A DNA stretch of 11,048 nucleotides from Lentzea sp. GTDB taxonomy: Bacteria > Actinomycetota > Actinomycetes > Mycobacteriales > Pseudonocardiaceae. Shown one piece after another: positions 1 through 5,824 of this stretch (its first letter is position 1; each line of letters starts with the position of its first letter). Location: the NCBI GenBank assembly GCA_030146905.1, contig JASLAV010001231.1:1-11048 (forward strand). The letters run 5' to 3'. A program made the position numbers and the translations under genes. The notes beneath the pieces are model-generated. The model had not been told where the DNA came from and ran no database searches. It saw only the letters and a list, made by a program, of their open reading frames with translations.

Positions 1-2
1 AC

Positions 3-44
3 ACCCTCGACCCCCTCAACCTCTTCAACCCAGGCAAGGCGTAA
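3..44 (+). CDS. FAD-linked oxidase, C-terminal end only (partial)
   Basis: Only the last 13 codons and a TAA stop are in the window. The peptide reads TLDPLNLFNPGKA. An LDP..-NPGK ending is the usual C-terminus of FAD-linked oxidases of the glycolate oxidase GlcD / D-lactate dehydrogenase / alkylglycerone-phosphate synthase type, in which an acidic helix leads into a conserved NPGK tail. The substrate cannot be judged from so little. The stop codon lies in the ribosome-binding region of the following hydrolase gene, 11 bases before its ATG, so the two genes are probably co-transcribed. The family call rests on one short motif and on correct frame and termination. Confidence 0.6.
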   Translation, partial: TLDPLNLFNPGKA

Positions 45-55
45 GGAGCTCGCGC

Positions 56-880
56 ATGCTCGTTCCGGTAGACGGCGGCGATCTGGCCGTGGAAGTCCTC
101 GAAGGCGGCACGGCACCCGTGCTGGCCATCCACGGCGTCAGCGGCAGCCGCAAGCTGTGGAACCGGGTCGCGGCCCACGACATCACGCTGGTCACCCCCG
201 ACCTGCGCGGCCGCGGCGACAGCTGCCTTCTTCCGGGCGCGACGATCAAGCAGCACGCCGACGACATGCTGCGCGTGCTGGACGCGTTGAAGCTCGACGC
301 GGTGACCGTCACCGGCATGTCCATGGGCGGCTACGTGGCCGTGGACCTGGCAGTGCGCCACCCGGACCGAGTGCGCGCGCTCGTGCTGGTGGACGGCGGC
401 TTTCCGATGTCCGCACACGCCCAACTGACCGAAGAAACGCTCACAGCAGCGCTAGCCCCACAACTGGCAGCCCGCGAACGCACCTGGACCGTCGACGAGT
501 ACCTGGCCGTGCAGGCGATGGTGAACCCTCTGGTCGACGCCACCGATCCGTTGATCCGCGAGTACTTCGCCCACGACCTGACCCCGGACGGCCACCTGAG
601 GCTACTCGCCGACACCCTGGTGGCCGACACCCGCGACGTCGTCTTCGGCACGTCGCGCTGGCAGGAGCTGACCGTGCCGACGTGGTTCGTGCACGCCGAG
701 TGGAGCACCGGCCCGGACAGCCCGCCCGCGTACACCACCGAGCAGGCCGCGCAGTTCCGCGCCGCACTCCCCGTGCTGCGCGAGCCGGTGCTGATCAAGG
801 GGGTCGACCACGGCGGCACCGTGATGACCTCGGCCGGCGCGGCCGCGACCGCCGGGGTGCTGGCGGAAGCGCTGAAGTGA
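56..880 (+). CDS. alpha/beta hydrolase
   Basis: A 274-residue alpha/beta-hydrolase-fold enzyme, close to the usual length, with no signal peptide and therefore probably cytoplasmic. The oxyanion-hole HG motif is at residues 25-27 (IHG). The nucleophile elbow GMSMGG at 87-92 places the catalytic serine at Ser89, and the likely catalytic histidine is His252 in GVDHGG. The acid is less clear; Asp114 (LVDGG) or an acidic residue near 215-221 are candidates. A cap region lies between about 125 and 200. The ATG at 56 has a good ribosome-binding site, AAGGAG at 43-48. The substrate is unknown: esterases, lactonases and C-C hydrolases all share these motifs. It follows the tail of an FAD-linked oxidase by 11 bases, suggesting an operon in which a product of the oxidase might be hydrolysed; that link is inference. 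Confidence 0.9.
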   Translation: MLVPVDGGDLAVEVLEGGTAPVLAIHGVSGSRKLWNRVAAHDITLVTPDLRGRGDSCLLPGATIKQHADDMLRVLDALKLDAVTVTGMSMGGYVAVDLAVRHPDRVRALVLVDGGFPMSAHAQLTEETLTAALAPQLAARERTWTVDEYLAVQAMVNPLVDATDPLIREYFAHDLTPDGHLRLLADTLVADTRDVVFGTSRWQELTVPTWFVHAEWSTGPDSPPAYTTEQAAQFRAALPVLREPVLIKGVDHGGTVMTSAGAAATAGVLAEALK

Positions 881-944
881 CTTCACACGTTCGAGTGGTG
901 TCGATCCCCGGACTCAGCCGAGCCTGAGCCCTGCGCCACACCTC

Positions 945-974
945 TTGGCCTGAAGCGCGCCACCGAGATAGTGT
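945..974 (+). promoter_or_regulatory. candidate promoter of the MarR/OhrR-like gene
   Basis: TTGGCC at 945-950 (-35-like) and TAGTGT at 969-974 (-10-like, fitting the actinobacterial TANNNT pattern) are separated by 18 bases. Transcription would start about 7-9 bases after the -10, at 981-983, which coincides with the ATG at 983. This would give a leaderless mRNA, common in actinomycetes, and would explain why no Shine-Dalgarno sequence is seen before this gene. Inferred by eye from the sequence only. Confidence 0.4.
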
Positions 975-998
975 GTACACCAATGATTAGTACACCAA
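973..998. promoter_or_regulatory. candidate operator with palindrome and 9-bp direct repeat
   Basis: GTGTACAC at 973-980 is a perfect 8-bp palindrome touching the candidate -10 element and the presumed transcript start. GTACACCAA occurs twice, at 975-983 and 990-998, 15 bases apart. The outer hexamers GTGTAC (973-978) and GTACAC (990-995) also form an inverted repeat. MarR proteins usually bind dyads over their own promoters, so autoregulation is a natural reading. The sequence does not match the B. subtilis OhrR operator, so the specificity would be different. Confidence 0.45.
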
Positions 999-1432
999 GC
1001 ATTCCCCAGAACCCGCTGGAGCTGGAGCGGCAGGTCTGCTTCGCCCTGGCCGTGGCGAGCAGAACGGTGATAGCCGTCTACCGCCCGATCCTGGAGCCGC
1101 TGAACCTCACCCATCCCCAGTACCTGGTGATGCTGGCCCTCTGGGAACGGTCCCCGCGCACGGTCAAGGACCTGAGCACGGTCCTGCAACTGGACCCCGG
1201 CACCCTGAGCCCGCTGCTCAAGCGACTGGAGGCGATCGGCTACGTCGAGCGCCAGCGGGACAAGACGGACGAGCGCGCACTGGCGCTGACCCTGACCGAG
1301 AAGGGCCAGGAGCTCAGGCAGGAAGCGTTGAAGATCCCCTTCAAGGTCGTGGAGCAGCTGGACATGACGTTCGAAGAGCTGGCGCAGCTGAACCAGGTGC
1401 TGCACAAGGTGATCGCGAAGGCGACGCGGTGA
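983..1432 (+). CDS. MarR-family regulator, OhrR-like
   Basis: A 149-residue winged-helix regulator of the OhrR branch of the MarR family, which senses organic hydroperoxides through one N-terminal cysteine. The stretch ERQVCFAL puts Cys19 where the reactive cysteine lies in OhrR, followed by YRPILEPL, THPQYLVML, the recognition-helix segment LDPGTLSPLLKRLE and the wing residues RDKTDER. The tyrosine 14 residues after the cysteine is kept (Tyr33). The tyrosine expected 4 residues after it is alanine (Ala23), and the LDSGTL motif is LDPGTL. A GTG at 971 would add four residues; ATG 983 is preferred because it sits at the predicted transcript start, and neither codon has a clear ribosome-binding site. 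No ohr peroxidase gene is visible nearby. The stop overlaps the next start (GTGA), so the regulator is coupled to two membrane-protein genes. Confidence 0.88.
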   Translation: MISTPSIPQNPLELERQVCFALAVASRTVIAVYRPILEPLNLTHPQYLVMLALWERSPRTVKDLSTVLQLDPGTLSPLLKRLEAIGYVERQRDKTDERALALTLTEKGQELRQEALKIPFKVVEQLDMTFEELAQLNQVLHKVIAKATR

Positions 1433-1824
1433 ACCCCGCGCTGAAGGTCTGGTACTACGCGGGGGGCAGGGTCCCGCAGAAGTACAGGGAGTTCGTCTAC
1501 GCCGACGTGACCGGGCCGAAGTGGTTGCTGCGGTTCACGGTTCGCAGCCTCGTGCAGGTCACGCCGCTGACGACGGCCATCACGCTGGCGCTCGTGTTCG
1601 GGCTCGGATCGCCCTGGCCACTGGCGATCGCGTGCGGCGGACTCGGTTTCGTTGTGGGGCTGTACTTCGCGCTGTCCTACGCACCCGAAAGTGTGGACTA
1701 CCGCCTCACGAAGTACGGGTATCCAAGAGGAACGGCGACGGAAGGCCGTCGCGAACGCAATGCCTCGCGGGACCGTGACAAGCAGGCGAAGTACGACGCG
1801 GTTTGGCGGCGATCCGAAGGGTAG
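1429..1824 (+). CDS. DUF5313-family membrane protein
   Basis: A 131-residue protein of unknown function. The N-terminal half (LKVWYYAGGRVPQKYREFVYADVTGPKW, split here as residues 5-20 and 21-32) has the look of the actinobacterial DUF5313 family, which starts with a Gly-rich/LP segment and a D-x-T-G motif. Two hydrophobic spans at about 45-60 and 63-85 follow, then a charged, strongly basic cytoplasmic-type tail (about 93-131) with the YGYP motif. The GTG start at 1429 overlaps the TGA of the regulator gene by four bases (GTGA), which indicates translational coupling and justifies the start. The job is unknown; proximity to an OhrR-like regulator suggests the protein may belong to a stress response at the membrane, but nothing in the sequence shows this. 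Family naming is from memory of the conserved pattern. Confidence 0.75.
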   Translation: MNPALKVWYYAGGRVPQKYREFVYADVTGPKWLLRFTVRSLVQVTPLTTAITLALVFGLGSPWPLAIACGGLGFVVGLYFALSYAPESVDYRLTKYGYPRGTATEGRRERNASRDRDKQAKYDAVWRRSEG

Positions 1825-1832
1825 GTGTCACC

Positions 1833-2162
1833 ATGGCCTTGTTGAGCGATCGTTTCCAGTTCACGAGGCCACAGGCGATCACCCTGACGGCAGGCGCGTT
1901 GCAGCTCGCGTCCGCCTGGTTCGACGTCTTCGGACTGGACCCCAGTCACCACGTCGTCCAGATCAGCGTGGGGGTGTTCGGCATCCTCATGGCGTGGCGG
2001 CTCCGGCACGCGCGCGTGTACGGCCTGCTGTTGTTGCTGGTGTTCGGGACCGTGGCCCTCACGCTCGACGACCTGACGTCGGAGAGCTTCCTCGAGGTGC
2101 GCACGGCGTTCATCGGCCTCGTCATCACGCTGGCCAGGCCGGAGAAGGCAGATCAGAAATAG
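1833..2162 (+). CDS. small DUF4383-like membrane protein
   Basis: A 109-residue hydrophobic protein with three clear membrane spans (about 15-33, 41-56 and 62-77) and a possible fourth (91-101). The middle pattern H-H-V-V-Q-x-x-V-G-V-x-G followed by an Arg-rich loop and a second Gly-containing helix resembles small actinobacterial DUF4383 proteins, but it is shorter than usual for that family, so the assignment is tentative. ATG 1833 is chosen over a TTG at 1803 because the longer form would overlap the previous gene and add a charged non-membrane leader; AGGT at 1823-1826 is a modest ribosome-binding site. It begins 8 bases after the DUF5313 gene and is probably in the same transcript. Its last 38 bases are also the 3' end of surE on the other strand. 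Confidence 0.75.
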   Translation: MALLSDRFQFTRPQAITLTAGALQLASAWFDVFGLDPSHHVVQISVGVFGILMAWRLRHARVYGLLLLLVFGTVALTLDDLTSESFLEVRTAFIGLVITLARPEKADQK

Positions 2163-2880
2163 ACGCGCCGGCGACCGAGAGCAGGGGGGTCAGCGTCGCG
2201 TAGCCGGACTCCAGCAGTGCTGCGTCCGTGCCGGGGGCGGGTTTGTCCTCCGAGTACACGTGGACCAGTTCGACCTCGTTCTCGCCCACGTCGTCCACGC
2301 GGCTTTGCACGGTGCCGAACCTCGCCAGCTCCGCCCAGCGCAGTCCTCGCACGTCAACGATGTTCGGCACGTTCAGCGAGAGCACCGTCGCGGCGGGCAT
2401 GTCCAGCAGCATCGGCAGCACCGCGCGCACGGCCTCGCCCGCCTTGTCCCACAACGGTTCCGGCTCGTCCAGGCCCACGTCGAGCGAGACCGCCATCGAC
2501 ATGACGTCGTTCAGGTGGGCGGTCAGCGCCGCGCCCACGGTGCCGGAGTGCAGGATCGCCCGGCCCACGTTCGCGCCCAGGTTCACGCCCGACAGCACCA
2601 GGTCCGGCTTGCCGCCGAAGCCTCCCCTGCACGCGATCAGCGAGATCAGGCCCGGATGTGCCGCCACCGCGAAGGCCTCGGCGTCCAGGCCGGGCAACGA
2701 GCGGCGTTCGCTGATCACCTTGCCGGCCTCGCCGACCGCCGCCACCGACGCGCTCGTGCCGCTGGCCTGCACAGAGGGCGCCGCGACGACCACGTCCAAG
2801 CCTTGGTCCACGGCTGCCTTGGCCAGGGTCAGCAGGCCGGGAGAGTCGATTCCGTCGTCGTTCGTGATCAGCGCCCGCAT
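2125..2880 (-). CDS. surE: 5'/3'-nucleotidase SurE
   Basis: A 251-residue SurE phosphatase, a cytoplasmic metal-dependent enzyme that removes phosphate from nucleoside 5'- or 3'-monophosphates and is associated with stress survival. The signature LITNDDGIDSPG at the N-terminus carries the metal ligands Asp8 and Asp9. SGTSAS at 40-45 supplies the serine ligand (Ser40), and SGVNLGANVG at 97-106 supplies the asparagine ligand (Asn100), followed by the conserved HSGTVGAA. All catalytic positions are intact. The ATG at 2880 has the ribosome-binding site AGAGGA 8 bases upstream. It lies only 4 bases after the PfkB kinase gene, so they form an operon. The 3' end overlaps the convergent membrane-protein gene by 38 bases. 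Whether it feeds the kinase with a nucleoside is inference. Confidence 0.95.
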   Translation of the reverse strand: MRALITNDDGIDSPGLLTLAKAAVDQGLDVVVAAPSVQASGTSASVAAVGEAGKVISERRSLPGLDAEAFAVAAHPGLISLIACRGGFGGKPDLVLSGVNLGANVGRAILHSGTVGAALTAHLNDVMSMAVSLDVGLDEPEPLWDKAGEAVRAVLPMLLDMPAATVLSLNVPNIVDVRGLRWAELARFGTVQSRVDDVGENEVELVHVYSEDKPAPGTDAALLESGYATLTPLLSVAGASISDLPSPAWPA

Positions 2881-2884
2881 CCGC

Positions 2885-3790
2885 TCATTCCTCTATCGGC
2901 TCCAGTTCCACGCGCTTGCTCAGCTCGCGCACGGCTTCTCCTCCACCGCTGCCGAGGCCGTGCCGCGTCACGTTCACCGCGCCTGCGGCCGCACCGAGCT
3001 TCACCGCGTCCTCCAACGACATACCCAGCGCGAGGCCCGCTGAAATCCCCGCGGTCATGGAGTCTCCGGCGCCGCGCGTGTCGACGGGCTCCAGCTTCGG
3101 CATCCGCACCAGGTAGAGCTGGCCTTCCAGCAGTGCCAACGCCGGTTCGTCCGCGCGTGAGACGACCACGCCGTGCACGCACGACTCCGCGATCTCCCGG
3201 GCCTTCTGGATGAGCTTGGGCAGTTCCTCCTCGCCCAGTTCCTCGTGCGAGACCTTCACGACGTGCGGGCCGCCGCGCACCGCCTCTGCGAGCCGGTCGC
3301 CTGCCAGGTCCACGATCACGCGGCAGTCGTTGTTCGTCAGGTCGGAGGTGAGGCGGAAATACGTGTCGTGGGGCAGCACCCGGTCGTCGGACGGGCCACT
3401 GAGCACGGCCGTTCCCGCTCGGATGCCTTCCAGCAACGCCGATTCGTACACGTCGTCGAGCTCGTGCCGGGACAGCGCGTCCGGCAGCATCTCGACCATC
3501 TCGGAACGGCTGCCGTCGCGGCGGTCGTGCACGTAGGCACCGTTGCGCGCGGCGACGTCACGTGATCGCACGTCGACGTTTTCGCCTTCTAAAAGCGTTT
3601 TCAGCACACGGCCGGTCTCGCCGCCGAACGTCGCGCAGACCACTGCTTCGACGCCCAAGGCGGCGATCATCCTGGACTGCCAGAAACCCTGGCCGCCGGC
3701 GTGCAGGTGCACATCGGGTTCACCGTCCAGGTCCTCGACGGTGACGGTCAGTTGGGGGGACGGGGCAAATACGGCAACTCGGGCATCCAC
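2885..3790 (-). CDS. PfkB-family sugar kinase, 1-phosphofructokinase-like
   Basis: A 301-residue PfkB (ribokinase-fold) kinase, probably cytoplasmic. The C-terminal signature DTRGAGDS at 237-244 carries the anion-hole GAGD and the catalytic base Asp243. The N-terminal sugar-binding motif is HAGGQGFWQSR at 30-40; in 1-phosphofructokinase and tagatose-6-phosphate kinase this is GGKGxNVA, so the lysine-asparagine pair is replaced by Gln and aromatic residues. The usual T-L-G-x-x-G segment before the signature is replaced by VVVSRADEPAL (208-218). The overall length and C-terminus resemble LacC/FruK-type kinases, but the altered substrate motif means the sugar should not be assumed. The GTG start has a modest AGGG a few bases upstream. 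It is followed 4 bases later by surE and preceded by a strong hairpin. Confidence 0.88.
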   Translation of the reverse strand: MDARVAVFAPSPQLTVTVEDLDGEPDVHLHAGGQGFWQSRMIAALGVEAVVCATFGGETGRVLKTLLEGENVDVRSRDVAARNGAYVHDRRDGSRSEMVEMLPDALSRHELDDVYESALLEGIRAGTAVLSGPSDDRVLPHDTYFRLTSDLTNNDCRVIVDLAGDRLAEAVRGGPHVVKVSHEELGEEELPKLIQKAREIAESCVHGVVVSRADEPALALLEGQLYLVRMPKLEPVDTRGAGDSMTAGISAGLALGMSLEDAVKLGAAAGAVNVTRHGLGSGGGEAVRELSKRVELEPIEE

Positions 3791-3805
3791 GACACCCTGT
3801 TACCC

Positions 3806-3838
3806 AAACGGGGCGGGCGATAAGCGCCCGCCCCGTTT
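3806..3838 (-). terminator. GC-rich hairpin, probable terminator of the acidic small gene
   Basis: A perfect 14-bp stem (AAACGGGGCGGGCG at 3806-3819 pairing with 3825-3838) with the 5-base loop ATAAG. It begins 3 bases after the stop of the small acidic gene on the minus strand, the usual place for an intrinsic terminator. The following U-tract is only three bases, as is common in high-GC actinomycetes. It ends 15 bases before the GTG of the PfkB gene, so it could also act as a 5' leader element for that gene. Confidence 0.75.
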
Positions 3839-3841
3839 CGA

Positions 3842-4027
3842 TCACGCTCCGGAGCCTCCCGTGGGGTCATCTCCGTCCTGCGGTGGAGGAGCGCCGCCGG
3901 GCCCCATCTTCTCGTCGGCGCGCCACTCACCCGGTTCCGTCATGTCGCGGTACTCGTCGACCTCCTGGGGCGTGGGGTCGACACCTGCTTCTTCCGCGAA
4001 CTCCTCGGCCACTTCTGGATCTGTCAT
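3842..4027 (-). CDS. small acidic hypothetical protein
   Basis: A 61-residue soluble, strongly acidic protein. The N-terminal 30 residues are rich in Glu and Asp (MTDPEVAEEFAEEAGVDPTP), and the C-terminal 20 are Gly/Pro-rich (GPGGAPPPQDGDDPTGGSGA) and probably disordered. I recognise no named domain. The ATG at 4027 is chosen because the acidic peptide starts exactly there; the longer in-frame version would run into the end of the hexosaminidase gene and reads as Arg/Ser-rich shadow sequence. The ribosome-binding site is weak. It starts 23 bases after the hexosaminidase stop with no terminator between them, so it may be read from the same transcript, and it is closed by the hairpin at 3806-3838. 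Function unknown. Confidence 0.65.
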   Translation of the reverse strand: MTDPEVAEEFAEEAGVDPTPQEVDEYRDMTEPGEWRADEKMGPGGAPPPQDGDDPTGGSGA

Positions 4028-4050
4028 GCCGGGCGAGTACCCAGGAGAGC

Positions 4051-5778
4051 TCAGCAAACGCCTTCGTCGCGCCAGACGCCCCACTGACCGGTGGTGCCGG
4101 GCTCCTCGCCCCGCGTCCACCACTTCGCGGTCCACCTGTGGCCGTTGTGCGAGACCTCGTCGCCACCGTTGTAGACCTTCGACCGCTCCCACGCGGGCTG
4201 TGCGCACGGACCGGGCGCCGGGTCGCCGGTGTCCCACGGAACCTGCGGCGACTTGTAGAAGTTGATGCCCATGGTCGTCCAGCGCGGGGCCTGGTTGCCC
4301 AGGCGCACCTTGAACTGGTCCCAGTCGTGCGTCGACCAGGGCGACCAGCCGAGCTCCGCGTGGCCCGCGAGCCTCGGGAACGCCATGAACTCGATGTCAC
4401 GCGAGGTCACCAGCGTTTCCGTCCACAGTGGAGCCTCGACACCGTGGACAGCGGACTCCGGGACACCGCTCAGGTGCGTGCCCGGGTTCCAGTTGTAGGC
4501 GTCCTGGACCTCGATGTACCCGGCCCACGACAGGCCCAGCGGCGTGCTGGCGTTGTACTTCTGGTCGATGTACGCCTTGTTCGCGGGCGACATGATGACC
4601 TTGTGGCCGCGCGCGGCCGCTGCCTGCACGGTCGCGTTGGTCGTCGAGGTGCCCCAGTACTGCGGGATGGTGCCGGCGTCGGTCGTGGTCTTCACGAACT
4701 CGTGCCAGCCGAGCGCGGTCTTGCCGTACTTCTTCACGATCGGCAGCGTGCGATCCATGAACGCCTGGTAGTCGGCGTCGGACGTCGAGTGCGCCTCGTC
4801 ACCGCCGATGTGGAAGTACGGGCCGGGCGTGAGCGCCGCGATCTCGCGGATCACGTCGTCGACGAACTGGTAGGTGATCTCCTTGTTCACGCACAGCGAG
4901 GAGTAGCCGACCTCGATGTCCGTGCGCAGCGGCGGTGCCTGGCCGTCGCAGTTGAGCTCCGCGTACGAGGCGAGCGCGGCGTTGGTGTGGCCCGGCAGGT
5001 CGACCTCGGGGATCACCGTGATCTTGCGCGCCGCCGCGTACTGCACGATCTCGCTGTACTGCGCCTTCGTGTAGTAACCGCCGGGACCGCCGCCGACCTG
5101 CGTGCTGCCGCCGTACGTGGCGAGCCTCGGCCAGCTGTCGATCGCGATCCGCCAGCCCTGGTCGTCGGTCAGGTGCAGGTGGAAGTAGTTGATCTTGTAG
5201 AGCGCCAGCTGGTCGATGTAGCGCTTGACCGCGGCGACCGGGTGGAAGTGGCGGGCCACGTCGAGCATCGACGCGCGGTAGGAGAACCGCGGGTAGTCGA
5301 CGATCGACACCCCCGGCACCGTCCACGGACCGGGCTGCGCGGTCGTGCTCTCGACCGCCGCCGGCAGCAGCTGCCGCAACGTCTGCACGCCCGCGAACAG
5401 GCCTTCCGGGGTGTTGGCGCGCAGCACGACGGCGTTCGCCGCGACGTCGAGCTGGTAACCCTGCCGGCCGACGGTGCCCGGCGCGCCGGAGAGCAGCAAC
5501 GAGACGCCGTCAGACGGGGTGCCGGTCGCGTCCGACACCGGTAGCGGGTAGCCGGTGGAAGGCCGCAGGACGCCCGCGAGGAAGGTGCCGACGTCCTTCG
5601 CGGCGGGGGCCGCGTAGATCTTCGTGGCTGCCGTCAGCGTGTGCGTGACGCCTGCTCTGGCCTGCACCGACACCGGAACGGGAACCAGGCTCTGCAGTGG
5701 TTCCGCGGCTTGTGACTGCGCGCTCACGGACAACGCCGCCGTAACGGCGACGACCGCGGCGAGAACACGAGTTCTCAC
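4051..5778 (-). CDS. secreted GH20 beta-N-acetylhexosaminidase with chitin-binding module
   Basis: A 575-residue exported enzyme that removes terminal N-acetylglucosamine from chitin oligosaccharides or related glycans by substrate-assisted catalysis. A signal peptide covers about residues 1-24 (ends SQAAEP). A GH20 N-terminal alpha/beta domain spans about 30-160 and the TIM barrel about 165-505. The barrel has FSYRASMLDVARHF with the substrate-binding Arg168, HLHLTDDQGWR at 200-210, and the catalytic pair Asp327-Glu328 in HIGGDE. After a PWDTGDPAPGP linker, residues 524-575 form a CBM5/12-type chitin-binding module with the AKWWTRGEEPG motif and Trp566/Trp569. The GTG start at 5778 has a strong ribosome-binding site (AGGAGG, 5788-5783). 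It starts 46 bases after the ECF S-component gene. A DasR-like site lies 67 bases upstream. All key residues are present. Confidence 0.96.
   Translation of the reverse strand: MRTRVLAAVVAVTAALSVSAQSQAAEPLQSLVPVPVSVQARAGVTHTLTAATKIYAAPAAKDVGTFLAGVLRPSTGYPLPVSDATGTPSDGVSLLLSGAPGTVGRQGYQLDVAANAVVLRANTPEGLFAGVQTLRQLLPAAVESTTAQPGPWTVPGVSIVDYPRFSYRASMLDVARHFHPVAAVKRYIDQLALYKINYFHLHLTDDQGWRIAIDSWPRLATYGGSTQVGGGPGGYYTKAQYSEIVQYAAARKITVIPEVDLPGHTNAALASYAELNCDGQAPPLRTDIEVGYSSLCVNKEITYQFVDDVIREIAALTPGPYFHIGGDEAHSTSDADYQAFMDRTLPIVKKYGKTALGWHEFVKTTTDAGTIPQYWGTSTTNATVQAAAARGHKVIMSPANKAYIDQKYNASTPLGLSWAGYIEVQDAYNWNPGTHLSGVPESAVHGVEAPLWTETLVTSRDIEFMAFPRLAGHAELGWSPWSTHDWDQFKVRLGNQAPRWTTMGINFYKSPQVPWDTGDPAPGPCAQPAWERSKVYNGGDEVSHNGHRWTAKWWTRGEEPGTTGQWGVWRDEGVC
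5761..5776. repeat. inverted repeat at the hexosaminidase start codon
   Basis: GAGAAC at 5761-5766 and GTTCTC at 5771-5776 form a perfect 6-bp dyad with a 4-base centre. It begins at the last base of the GTG start and covers codons 2-6 of the GH20 gene. In mRNA it could fold as a small hairpin directly after the start codon; on DNA it could be a protein-binding dyad. It may be chance. Confidence 0.3.
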
Positions 5779-5824
5779 GGCTCCTCCTCACGAGTCGGGG
5801 GCGGCGGCCCTGCGCCCAGCCTGG

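Noticed and set aside
913..928. CTCAG/CTGAG hairpin after the alpha/beta hydrolase
   Set aside because: The stem is only 5 bp with a 6-base loop and no T-tract, too weak to call a terminator.
1803..1832. TTG start for the small DUF4383-like protein
   Set aside because: It would add ten charged residues and overlap the DUF5313 gene. ATG 1833 has a better start codon and an adequate ribosome-binding site.
2228..3213. Plus-strand open frames opposite surE and the PfkB kinase
   Set aside because: They are shadows of two well-supported genes on the minus strand and contain no recognisable motif.
3883..5544. Long open frame of 553 codons on the plus strand
   Set aside because: It lies antisense to the GH20 gene, is full of Arg, Val, Asp and His with no domain, and is a normal by-product of high-GC codon bias. 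The GH20 gene has full catalytic motifs.
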